Assembly: GCF_015644665.1 (NCBI RefSeq)
Contig: NZ_JADOBQ010000003.1
Location: forward strand, 62,001-126,000
Reading direction: 5' to 3'
From: Roseobacter sp. MH60115
GTDB lineage: Bacteria > Pseudomonadota > Alphaproteobacteria > Rhodobacterales > Rhodobacteraceae
Length of the DNA: 64,000 nucleotides
Under the pieces are notes generated by a model. The model did not search any database. It was not told the DNA's origin and was given only the letters and a program-made list of their open reading frames with translations. A program made the translations under genes and the position numbers. Shown here one piece after another: positions 1-6,902 of this stretch (its first letter is position 1; each line of letters opens with the position of its first letter).

Positions 1-159
1 ATAGGGCGCGTCACTCTGGTTCACCGGCGCGCCGCCGATGACGCGGCTCACCGTTCGCCCGGTGCTGTCCTTGCAGGTAAAGGAAGACTGCGCCAGGGCG
101 CCTCCTGTCATGGCAAGGCTGCAGAACGCCGCTGCCAGATGTCCGAACACCTTATTCAT
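1..159 (-). CDS. Secreted trypsin-like (S1) serine protease, N-terminal part only
   Basis: Only the first 53 codons are in the window; the gene continues beyond base 1. Residues 1-24 form a signal peptide ending Ala-Leu-Ala-Gln, so the product is exported. Residues 39-43 read Arg-Val-Ile-Gly-Gly, which resembles the activation site of trypsin-family proteases (Arg-Ile-Val-Gly-Gly), where cleavage frees the new N terminus that forms the active enzyme. The catalytic His, Asp and Ser lie outside the window, so the family call rests on this motif and its position. The ATG at 159 has an AAGGAG ribosome site 9 bases upstream. The start overlaps the stop of the upstream gene by 8 bases, which implies translational coupling to it and to the serpin operon. 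Confidence 0.65.
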   Translation of the reverse strand, partial: MNKVFGHLAAAFCSLAMTGGALAQSSFTCKDSTGRTVSRVIGGAPVNQSDAPY

Positions 160-784
160 CTGTCAAATCTCCTTCGTTCGCGGCAACGACCCGGTACCGC
201 AAAACAGTGGCGCTGTAGGGTGCCGACGCACTTCTGGAACTGGTTGATCCGTGGTCGGGAATGACCGGGATATCTTCAGGCGCAAACTGGCCCCCGAGGT
301 CCGGGCTCCAGTGCAGATAGACCTCCGCAGGCGCCAGGGGCTCTTCCACCTGGAAACCATAACCCTGTTGGGCGTCACCAAGGCAAAGCTCTTGCCCGGC
401 CTCCATCTTGCCCCCTTTTACCTTGCGCTCTTCAGGTGTGAGATCGTTGGGATAGATCCGCACCGGGCGCTGGCCATCCAGGGTGCGGGACCAGACCGAC
501 AGATAGCCGCTGCGCTTAGCCTTGGCACAGACCGCAACGAGGTCTCCCAAACTCAAATCCGGATTTGGGAAATCGACCTTGGCCCAGCTGTCGCTCTGGC
601 GGTCATAAAGCTTGAGGTATGCCTGCAGGCTATCGCCCGCGGATCGCGACACCGGCACCTCGTTCGTGCGTTCCTGTGCGTGGGCGATCTGGGTGCCGAG
701 CGTCATCGCAGCACCGACAATGGCAATGATGAGCAGAGCGAACGCCTTGGCGCTGCAAGGGAGGGATAGAGGTTTCCGGATCAC
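152..784 (-). CDS. Exported or membrane-anchored DUF4384-like protein
   Basis: This 210-residue protein has an N-terminal hydrophobic segment (residues 14-36) followed by Ala-His-Ala-Gln, so it is either cleaved and secreted or anchored. Residues 78-115 (Leu-Ser-Leu-Gly-Asp, then Gly-Tyr-Leu-Ser-Val-Trp, then Asp-Gly and Ile-Tyr-Pro-Asn) match the core pattern of DUF4384, whose function is not known. I place the start at a GTG at 784 because AAGGAG lies 7 bases before it; the longer frame from the ATG at 811 lacks a ribosome site. Two Cys (86 and 134) could form a disulfide. It lies between the serpin and the protease genes, and its stop overlaps the protease start. The DUF4384 match is weaker than for the gene ending at 1999. 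Confidence 0.6.
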   Translation of the reverse strand: MIRKPLSLPCSAKAFALLIIAIVGAAMTLGTQIAHAQERTNEVPVSRSAGDSLQAYLKLYDRQSDSWAKVDFPNPDLSLGDLVAVCAKAKRSGYLSVWSRTLDGQRPVRIYPNDLTPEERKVKGGKMEAGQELCLGDAQQGYGFQVEEPLAPAEVYLHWSPDLGGQFAPEDIPVIPDHGSTSSRSASAPYSATVLRYRVVAANEGDLTDE

Positions 785-807
785 GGGATATCTCCTTGCA
801 AACTGGG

Positions 808-1920
808 TCATGAGGGGTCGCGGATGACGCCAGCGATCAACGCCGTGTCGATGCCCGGCATCATCAGGAAAAACTCAAAGGGGCGATCAAACTGCACCAG
901 AGGCGCTTCGTTGACCTCCACCGAGCGGACACCAATTGCGGCCGTGGCAGCAGCGGCTTCCACCCCTGCTTCGTCCGCCTTGAACACCACAGATTGGACA
1001 AGTGGCCCTGGAACTGCGCCCCCATCAACGATGGTTTGCATGCCCTCTGCCAACGCCCGCTCCATGCCAAGCTCTTCCATCACCGCATTCAGATCGCGGC
1101 TGCTTTCCAGATCCAGAAGCGGCATCGCGACGCGCACGAAGCTTGCGGCCTCCGGGGCCAGCAGAACGGGTGTCGGCGCCTGGTCCGTTTCGCCCTCTGT
1201 CGATTCATCCTGCGGCGATATCTCTGCGGGGGTTTCTGTGGCTTCCTCATCGCGCGCAGGTAGCCTCATCAGCACATACCCACCGTCCTGAAAGCCCATG
1301 GCGACCACCAGACCGTCATCCGTTTTCCAGGATGGGAATGTCTTGCTACTGGTCATGAAGCGCACATCGACGGTGCTGCGATCCGGACGCGCAAATGGTT
1401 TTTCAGCGGTTTGAGCCGGTGGAAACGGCATCGACCAGTTGTCTTTGAAGTGAAGGGCGCTGGTGACCACCACAGTGGCACTGTCCAGCGGATCACTCAG
1501 CAGTTTCGGAATAAGTCCCTTGGTCGCTTCTTCCGCCCAGGCATTGATACGGTCGATGCCATCCTTGGCAAGGCTGAGCGTCTCCTGATCTGCCTGCCAG
1601 ACATCTGTCAGGTTCGATGCCGCGGCCTCCGATGGGCGTGTCGCCGTATCATACCAGACCGCATAGCTGAGATTGACGGTCGGCGGCATATCGGCCGGCG
1701 GCTGTCCCGGTTCCAGACCCGCGCGCGCAAGACCCATGGTCAACAACACGCTCAGCGGTGAAACCAAGGGATTGCCAACACCATCGTCAACGGCAGCGAG
1801 AATATCCATGGTTTCCGCATCAGGCAGGCCAAGCGCCATTACCGGTTCGTTGGCGAAGGTCGGGACAGCAACGCTCATGCAAGCGCCGAGGCATATGGCA
1901 CGGGTGAGGCAGGTTTTCAT
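808..1920 (-). CDS. Serpin-family protease inhibitor, secreted, compact form
   Basis: Serpins are suicide inhibitors that trap serine or cysteine proteases by inserting a cleaved loop into a beta sheet. The 370-residue product has a signal peptide (residues 1-23, ending Phe-Ala). Serpin landmarks follow in order: Asn-Pro-Leu-Val-Ser-Pro-Leu-Ser at 50-57, Ile-Asn-Ala-Trp at 126-129 with Glu-Ala-Thr-Lys-Gly just after, Ala-Leu-His-Phe-Lys-Asp-Asn-Trp at 155-162, a hinge Glu-Ala-Gly-Val-Glu-Ala-Ala-Ala-Ala-Thr at 317-326, and Phe-Asp-Arg-Pro-Phe at 344-348 near the end. The Ala-rich hinge with Thr at its end is what inhibitory serpins show. Odd points: the stretch between helix B and helix F is about 30 residues shorter than in alpha-1-antitrypsin, and residues 224-250 are an acidic, Pro-rich insert. 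The ATG at 1920 is preceded by AAGGAAAG. Confidence 0.9.
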   Translation of the reverse strand: MKTCLTRAICLGACMSVAVPTFANEPVMALGLPDAETMDILAAVDDGVGNPLVSPLSVLLTMGLARAGLEPGQPPADMPPTVNLSYAVWYDTATRPSEAAASNLTDVWQADQETLSLAKDGIDRINAWAEEATKGLIPKLLSDPLDSATVVVTSALHFKDNWSMPFPPAQTAEKPFARPDRSTVDVRFMTSSKTFPSWKTDDGLVVAMGFQDGGYVLMRLPARDEEATETPAEISPQDESTEGETDQAPTPVLLAPEAASFVRVAMPLLDLESSRDLNAVMEELGMERALAEGMQTIVDGGAVPGPLVQSVVFKADEAGVEAAAATAAIGVRSVEVNEAPLVQFDRPFEFFLMMPGIDTALIAGVIRDPS

Positions 1921-1998
1921 GCTTCTTTCCTTTTTGTGTACGACCGAGGTCGGCACGTGAGCCGCCCTTCGTCGGTTCGCGACGCATCGGTCGCGACA

Positions 1999-2727
1999 TC
2001 AGTCAAGTTCAGGTATCCGCGCGGCCAGTCTGATCTCTCTGCGTGAGATGTCCGGTGACAGATACGATTCCTCAGCGGCAACGGTGCTGAGCAACACGGT
2101 AAACTCTCCCCAAAGGCCCACATCGGAGACGTCCCCGCCCGCGCCATCGGACCCATCGCCGGGCTCTGCGCCTTCGCCGACAGCTTCCGGGCTCTCGTCA
2201 CTCCCGGACGCAGGCCCCGTATTCACCACGCCCAAGGCGCGGGACAGGCGACTTCCGCTGCCCGGAGGCGCAACCTTGAAGGGACCGACAGGGGCCGAGA
2301 CAGAAACGTCATCAATGGTCAGCGGACGTTCGGTTGCGATAATCTTGATCAGCTCAGTGCCCGCAGGGCCTGCCGCCACAATCCGTGCACCAGGTCCCGG
2401 CAGCAAAAGCTCGGTGTCGGCGGGGACGTAGTTGTCCTCGTTGAACTTGTTGGGAAAGAGCTGGGCGACGCGACCCGCTTCATCGACATTTACCACCAGA
2501 AGATAGGCCGCCTTATTGAGGCGTACACTCAGGTCGATCTGTTCGCCAATGCTGTAGACGCCATCGGCATTGCTCAGCGTGGCGGTGATTGTATAGGCTT
2601 GGCTGGGGGGTTTGGTGCTGGCAACGGTCGCCTGCTCTACACTGAGGATCCGACTGCTTTGCGCGTCAACCGCCCCGGTAACACTCGCATAGCTCAAGAC
2701 GGCCCACAGCATGATATCCTTTATCAT
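1999..2727 (-). CDS. Secreted DUF4384 domain protein
   Basis: The 242-residue product begins with a signal peptide (residues 1-23, ending Val-Asp-Ala-Gln). Residues 57-135 are a clear DUF4384 domain: Tyr-Ser-Ile-Gly-Glu-Gln-Ile, then Ala-Ala-Tyr-Leu-Leu-Val-Val-Asn-Val-Asp, then Leu-Phe-Pro-Asn, and a closing Gly-Thr-Glu-Leu-Ile-Lys segment. Residues 155-205 are rich in Gly, Ser, Asp and Glu and look disordered. DUF4384 is a beta-rich domain often seen in or near caspase-like and other surface proteins; its role is unknown. The ATG at 2727 is preceded by AAAGGA, so I chose it over longer frames. It is the first gene of the minus-strand operon, 78 bases ahead of the serpin. Confidence 0.8.
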   Translation of the reverse strand: MIKDIMLWAVLSYASVTGAVDAQSSRILSVEQATVASTKPPSQAYTITATLSNADGVYSIGEQIDLSVRLNKAAYLLVVNVDEAGRVAQLFPNKFNEDNYVPADTELLLPGPGARIVAAGPAGTELIKIIATERPLTIDDVSVSAPVGPFKVAPPGSGSRLSRALGVVNTGPASGSDESPEAVGEGAEPGDGSDGAGGDVSDVGLWGEFTVLLSTVAAEESYLSPDISRREIRLAARIPELD

Positions 2728-3467
2728 CTCAAATCCTTTGGTCGGGAGCCCGAGTGGCCCTTGAAATCTACAGTCGGTATGGAAATCGCCCACAATCAGG
2801 TTGTGTGATCCATTTTTTTTCTAATCAGCAATAAATTTTATTAAAAATTGCGCGGAAAGCCTCGTTGATGCAAGTAAGAATCCGGTTTCCAGCACTCTGT
2901 ACAAAGGGCGGAGTGCTATTTGCCTTAAGAGAGCGGCACTTGTCCCCGACACGCGCCCAAAGGTTCCCGTAAAGCGGGAATTTTCCTCCTCTTTTCCGAT
3001 GCATACCCCATTTGCAGGATCGCGCCATGCAGGTTGATTAATGTCACTTCCGCACCGGCAGTATGTGCCTGCGCGCGGCCAGGTTTGATCTTTTCCAAAG
3101 CGGGATGAGCGCCCGCGTTAGCCGGGACGCACCACGTCGAAAAACCACATCACAGACGGACGCGCGGGGATTAAATCCGTTGGATCGACGGCAATGATCA
3201 TTCCAAATGGCCTCTCTGTTTGGACTGACTGCGGATTTATGCGAAACCGCCCACGCCCAAAGGACGGGCAGATTGGATCAGGCAGGACTATTCCCGGTTG
3301 GGCAGGCCCGAATGGAGACGTGTCAAGAGAAAGGACACCGCGTCAGACACCCTGCTTATGCCGAAGCCGGGTCATAAAAATCACCAGTGCCGGATGGCCG
3401 CGCCGCCATGACGTGAACACGACCCGCCCGGTTGCGGGTGCCAGACAGGTCATTTTGTCGATCCGGA
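2728..3467. other. Long intergenic region without a convincing gene
   Basis: About 740 bases separate the serpin operon (leaving on minus) from the cytochrome gene (on plus). The short open frames here have no ribosome sites and no recognisable protein. An AT-rich block at about 2808-2850, next to the operon start, is the likely minus-strand promoter zone. Two dyads are visible: AGCACTC at 2891-2897 pairs with GAGTGCT at 2911-2917 (13-base loop), and TTCCCG at 2964-2969 pairs with CGGGAA at 2975-2980, followed by TTTTCC. The second resembles a weak plus-strand terminator, so a small untranslated RNA upstream of it is possible but unproven. Confidence 0.5.
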
Positions 3468-3509
3468 TTGACCCATGTCAACGCATCCGCAGCGGGCGCT
3501 TTCTATGGT
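3468..3509 (+). promoter_or_regulatory. FNR/Dnr-type box and putative -10 for the cytochrome gene
   Basis: A perfect inverted repeat TTGAC-CCAT-GTCAA at 3468-3481 fits the CRP/FNR-family consensus; the C/G at the fifth position is common for Dnr/NnrR-type sites. A -10-like TATGGT lies at 3504-3509. A start about 7 bases after it (about 3516) puts the centre of the dyad (3474.5) near -41.5, the classical activating position for FNR-type regulators. It lies 56 bases before the cytochrome ATG. Confidence 0.6.
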
Positions 3510-3537
3510 GCAGTACACATCAACAAGGGAGCCCCTC

Positions 3538-3927
3538 ATGCGGTTTTTGATTGTCGCAGCACTTTGCCTCGGCCAACAAGTCCACGCACAGGACGCACAG
3601 GAAGGTCAGTCACTGTTCCGTCTGCATTGCGCAGCCTGTCACGGCATCGAAGGGCGGGGAAATGGTCCGATGTCGCCGGTCCTGCTGGTGCAGCCTGCCG
3701 ACCTGACCACGCTGTCGAAAAAGGAGGATGGGACCTTCCCGACCTACCGTGTGGTGAAACGGATCGACGGGCGGGACCCGCTGGTCAGCCATGGCAGCGA
3801 CATGCCGGTCTACGGGTGGTTCTTTGAGGGCAACGACGTGGCGATTTCCGCCCAGAGCGGGCAGCCGATCATGACCAGCCAACCGGTTGCCGATCTGGTA
3901 GCGTGGTTGCGCACCATTCAGGAGTAG
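3538..3927 (+). CDS. Periplasmic monoheme c-type cytochrome (class I)
   Basis: The 129-residue product has a signal peptide (residues 1-18, ending Val-His-Ala-Gln) and one heme site Cys31-Ala-Ala-Cys34-His35. Met89 in Ser-Asp-Met-Pro-Val-Tyr-Gly is the likely sixth heme ligand. This is the size and layout of a small electron carrier in the periplasm. The ATG at 3538 is preceded by AAGGGAG and matches the signal peptide start; an in-frame ATG at 3475 would add a non-signal extension. The partner oxidase or reductase is not nearby, so its donor and acceptor cannot be named. The upstream FNR/Dnr-type box suggests induction under low oxygen or nitric oxide. It ends 7 bases before the stop of the convergent choV. 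Confidence 0.9.
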   Translation: MRFLIVAALCLGQQVHAQDAQEGQSLFRLHCAACHGIEGRGNGPMSPVLLVQPADLTTLSKKEDGTFPTYRVVKRIDGRDPLVSHGSDMPVYGWFFEGNDVAISAQSGQPIMTSQPVADLVAWLRTIQE

Positions 3928-3934
3928 CGATGGA

Positions 3935-4966
3935 TCAGGGTGTTTCGCGCGGGTCCAGAATGCGCGCGATCACCCCCCGCTTGGTCACCTGCCCCACCAG
4001 ATCGCCGTCGTCCTCCACACCCAGCGGGCCATCGTTTTCCAGCAGCATGCGCATGACGGTTTCGACCTCCATGTCCGCTGGCACGGCCTGCTCGGGTGCG
4101 GCTTTTGCGGGCTCCATCACGTCGCTGGCACGCAGCACGCCAAGCGGGTTCATATGGGCCACGAAATCGGCGACGTAGTCATTCACCGGTTGCGAGAAAA
4201 TCTCCTGTGGCGTGCCGCATTGCACGATGCGCCCGCCCTCCATGATCGCAATCCGGTCGCCCAGCTTGAAGGCCTCGTCGAGGTCGTGGCTGACAAAGAT
4301 GATCGTGCGCTGCAGATCGCGCTGCAGGTCCAGCAGTTCATCCTGCAGCCGGGTGCGGATCAGCGGATCGAGCGCGGAAAACGGCTCGTCCATCAGCAAA
4401 ATCGGCGCGTCCGTCACAAAGGCGCGCGCAAGCCCCACGCGCTGCTGCATGCCACCGGAGAGCTCGCCGACCTTGCGGTCTGCCCAATCGGACAGTCCCA
4501 CCAGCTCCAGCTGCTTGTCGGCACGGGCCAGACGGTCCTTCTTGGACACATCCGCCAGCTCCAGCCCGAGACCCACGTTTTCACGCACCGTGCGCCAGGG
4601 CAGCAGCCCGAACTGCTGAAAGACCATGGAGACACATTCGCGCCGCACCCGCCGCAAATCCGGCGCGGAGCTATGGGTGACATCGCAGGACCAGTCGCCG
4701 TCGTGCACGCGGACCGCACCGCGCACCACCGGGTTCAGCCCGTTCACCGCCCGCAAAAGGGTGGATTTGCCCGACCCCGAAAGCCCCATGAGGACAAGGA
4801 TTTCCCCGGCCGGCACGCTGAGCGAACAATTGTGCACGCCGAGCACCTGATTGGTCGCCTGCTGGATCTCGGCCCGCGATTTGCCTGCGTCCATGTCCGG
4901 CAGGGCCTTTTCCGGCGCGTCGCCAAAAACGATGGAGACGTTGTCGAATTCAACAGCCGTTGTCAT
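3935..4966 (-). CDS. choV: Choline/quaternary amine ABC transporter ATP-binding subunit
   Basis: This 343-residue ATPase powers import of choline or a related betaine. Walker A is Gly-Leu-Ser-Gly-Ser-Gly-Lys-Ser-Thr at 61-69, the signature Leu-Ser-Gly-Gly-Met-Gln-Gln-Arg at 169-176, and Walker B with Asp-Glu-Pro at 189-195. The long N-terminal part before Walker A and the extra C-terminal segment (about 270-343, a degenerate CBS-like region) are typical of the ProV/OpuAA/ChoV branch. Its ATG overlaps the permease stop by 4 bases (ATGA), as in choXWV operons of rhizobia and roseobacters. Substrate is inferred from the binding protein encoded upstream. Confidence 0.93.
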   Translation of the reverse strand: MTTAVEFDNVSIVFGDAPEKALPDMDAGKSRAEIQQATNQVLGVHNCSLSVPAGEILVLMGLSGSGKSTLLRAVNGLNPVVRGAVRVHDGDWSCDVTHSSAPDLRRVRRECVSMVFQQFGLLPWRTVRENVGLGLELADVSKKDRLARADKQLELVGLSDWADRKVGELSGGMQQRVGLARAFVTDAPILLMDEPFSALDPLIRTRLQDELLDLQRDLQRTIIFVSHDLDEAFKLGDRIAIMEGGRIVQCGTPQEIFSQPVNDYVADFVAHMNPLGVLRASDVMEPAKAAPEQAVPADMEVETVMRMLLENDGPLGVEDDGDLVGQVTKRGVIARILDPRETP

Positions 4967-5808
4967 TTGCGATCCACCCGCAGCATCCGGTCCAGCATGA
5001 TGGCCACAACCACGATGATAAATCCGCTTTCAAATCCAAGCGCCGTATTCACCTGGTTCAGCGCCCGCACAACCGGCACCCCAAGACCGTCGGCCCCCAC
5101 AAGGGCGGCGATCACCACCATCGACAGCGACAGCATGATGGTCTGGTTCAGCCCGGCCATGATCTGCGGCAGGGCATAGGGCAGCTCCACTTTCCACAGT
5201 TTCTGCATCGGGGTGGCGCCGAAAGCATCCGCCGCTTCCAGCAGCGGCTTGGGCGTCGTGCTGATGCCCAGATGGGTCAGACGAATGGGCGCGGGCACCA
5301 CAAAGATCACCGTGGCGATCAGACCCGGCACCATACCAATGCCGAAAAACACAATGGCTGGAATGAGATAGACGAAGGTCGGCAGCGTCTGCATCAGGTC
5401 CAGCACAGGCCGCATCGCCTGAAACAGGCGTGGCCGGTGGGCCGCCGCAATGCCGATGGGCACGCCAATGGCCATGCAGACCACGCAGGCCGACAGAACC
5501 AGCGTGATGCTCTCCGTCATCTCTTCCCAGTAATCCTGGTTGAGAATGAACAGGAAACCCAGCGCCACGAAGAGGCAGACTTTCCAGCTGCGCTGCAAGG
5601 CCCAGGTCAGGGCCACAAAGGCCAGGATGATGATGAAAGGATGGGGCGTCTGCAGCACCCAGAGGATCGCGTCGATCATCCCCTCCATCGCAACGGCGAG
5701 CCCGTCAAAGAACCACTCGCCGTTGGTCTGTAACCAGTCAAAGAACGCCGCTGCACCCTTGCCAACAGGTATTTTCGTCTCGGTCAGCCAGTCCAGCAAA
5801 ACACGCAC
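4963..5808 (-). CDS. choW: Choline/quaternary amine ABC transporter permease
   Basis: The 281-residue protein is a ProW/ChoW-type inner-membrane permease. Hydrophobic segments start at about residue 56 and run through the C terminus (about six helices). The coupling loop Glu-Ala-Ala-Asp-Ala-Phe-Gly-Ala-Thr and downstream Leu-Pro-Tyr-Ala-Leu-Pro are the EAA-type motif that contacts the ATPase. The N-terminal about 50 residues are amphipathic and lie outside the core fold, as in this family. It sits between the binding-protein gene (53 bases upstream, with a hairpin in the gap) and choV (4-base overlap). Confidence 0.92.
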   Translation of the reverse strand: MRVLLDWLTETKIPVGKGAAAFFDWLQTNGEWFFDGLAVAMEGMIDAILWVLQTPHPFIIILAFVALTWALQRSWKVCLFVALGFLFILNQDYWEEMTESITLVLSACVVCMAIGVPIGIAAAHRPRLFQAMRPVLDLMQTLPTFVYLIPAIVFFGIGMVPGLIATVIFVVPAPIRLTHLGISTTPKPLLEAADAFGATPMQKLWKVELPYALPQIMAGLNQTIMLSLSMVVIAALVGADGLGVPVVRALNQVNTALGFESGFIIVVVAIMLDRMLRVDRK

Positions 5809-5827
5809 CCTTCCCCGGAAAAGTCAT

Positions 5828-5855
5828 CGCCCCGCACGATTTGGCGTGCGGGGCG
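5828..5855 (-). other. Intercistronic hairpin between choX and choW
   Basis: CGCCCCGCAC at 5828-5837 pairs perfectly with GTGCGGGGCG at 5846-5855, a 10-bp stem with an 8-base loop. On the transcribed (minus) strand it follows the choX stop and precedes choW, without a T-run on that side. A stem here usually stabilises the upstream binding-protein message or partly terminates, giving more binding protein than permease. That role is inferred from position. Confidence 0.65.
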
Positions 5856-5861
5856 TTTTGA

Positions 5862-6788
5862 TCACAGGCCGAGGGCCGATTTCACTGCGGCGACGCTGTC
5901 GCCGCCATCCACTGTCGTCACGCCGTCCAGCCAGGCGACAAAGGCATCCGGGTTGGCCGTCAGCCAGGCACTGGCGGCGTCGGAAGGTTCTTCGCCGTCG
6001 TTCAGGATCGCGCCCATGATCTCGTTTTCCATGGCCAGCGTGAATTCAAGGTTGTTGAGCAGCGCGCCTACATTGGGGCACTCGCCTACATAGCCCGCGC
6101 GGGTGTTGGTATAGACAGAGGCGCCGCCCAGATTGGGGCCAAAGAAATCATCGCCACCGGTCAGGTAGCCCATGTCGAAGTTCGCGTTCATGGGATGCGG
6201 TTCCCAGCCGAGGAACACAATCGGCTCATCCTTCTTGGACAGACGCTCGACCTGCGCCAGCATGCCCTGTTCGGAACTTTCCTTGACCTCGAAACCGCTC
6301 AGACCAAAGGCGTCCGCGTCGATCATGGATTGGATCAGGCGGTTGCCGTCATTGCCGGGCTCGATCCCATAAATTTGGCCATCCAGCGCATCGGCATGTT
6401 TGGCGATATCGGCGAAATCCTTGATCCCGAGGTCGGTTGCCGCCTTGTTGACGGCCAGCGTGTATTTGGCGCCTGCAAGGTTCTCACGGACGGTGTCGAC
6501 AGTACCTGCCTCGCGGTAGGGCGCGATATCCCCTTCCATCGTGGGCATCCAGTTGCCGAGAAAGACGTCGACATCTCCCTGCGCCATGGAGGTATATGTG
6601 ACCGGAACGGAGAGAACCTTGATGTCTGTCTCATAGCCAAGCGCGTCGAGGATGACGGTTGTGGCGGCCGTCGTGGCGGTGATATCGGTCCAGCCGACGT
6701 CGGAAAAGGTCACTTGCGTGCAGTCGGCGGCGGCCACGCCGGTCATGGCGAAAAGGGCCAGCGCACTTGCGGTTGTCTTGAGCGTCAT
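5862..6788 (-). CDS. choX: Choline-binding periplasmic protein
   Basis: This 308-residue binding protein captures choline in the periplasm. It has a signal peptide (residues 1-21). The ligand cage of Sinorhizobium ChoX (Trp43, Asp45, Trp90, Tyr119, Asn156, Trp205) is fully kept here as Trp33, Asp35, Trp80, Tyr109, Asn146 and Trp195, a constant offset of ten, which makes choline (or acetylcholine) a firm prediction. The ATG at 6788 has GGGAG upstream and starts the signal peptide; an in-frame ATG at 6821 does not. It is the first gene of choXWV. The betaine synthesis genes betA, betB and betC, often adjacent in roseobacters, are not in this window. Confidence 0.95.
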   Translation of the reverse strand: MTLKTTASALALFAMTGVAAADCTQVTFSDVGWTDITATTAATTVILDALGYETDIKVLSVPVTYTSMAQGDVDVFLGNWMPTMEGDIAPYREAGTVDTVRENLAGAKYTLAVNKAATDLGIKDFADIAKHADALDGQIYGIEPGNDGNRLIQSMIDADAFGLSGFEVKESSEQGMLAQVERLSKKDEPIVFLGWEPHPMNANFDMGYLTGGDDFFGPNLGGASVYTNTRAGYVGECPNVGALLNNLEFTLAMENEIMGAILNDGEEPSDAASAWLTANPDAFVAWLDGVTTVDGGDSVAAVKSALGL

Positions 6789-6902
6789 ATCGGATCTCCC
6801 ATCTGATTTTTCTTTATACATGCGCAGGTTGGATCAGGGGGTCAAGGCGAAACCCCTGAACCCTGCTGCGGCTCTTGGTTGTGTGGAAGGTCGGTGTGGT
6901 TC

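Noticed and set aside
3194-3550. Open frame of 118 codons upstream of the cytochrome gene
   Set aside because: No ribosome site or motif; it runs over the FNR-type box, promoter and cytochrome start.
6840-6865. Weak inverted repeat (GGGGT/ACCCC) downstream of the CheB-CheR hybrid
   Set aside because: Only a 5-bp stem without a T-run; not enough for a terminator call.
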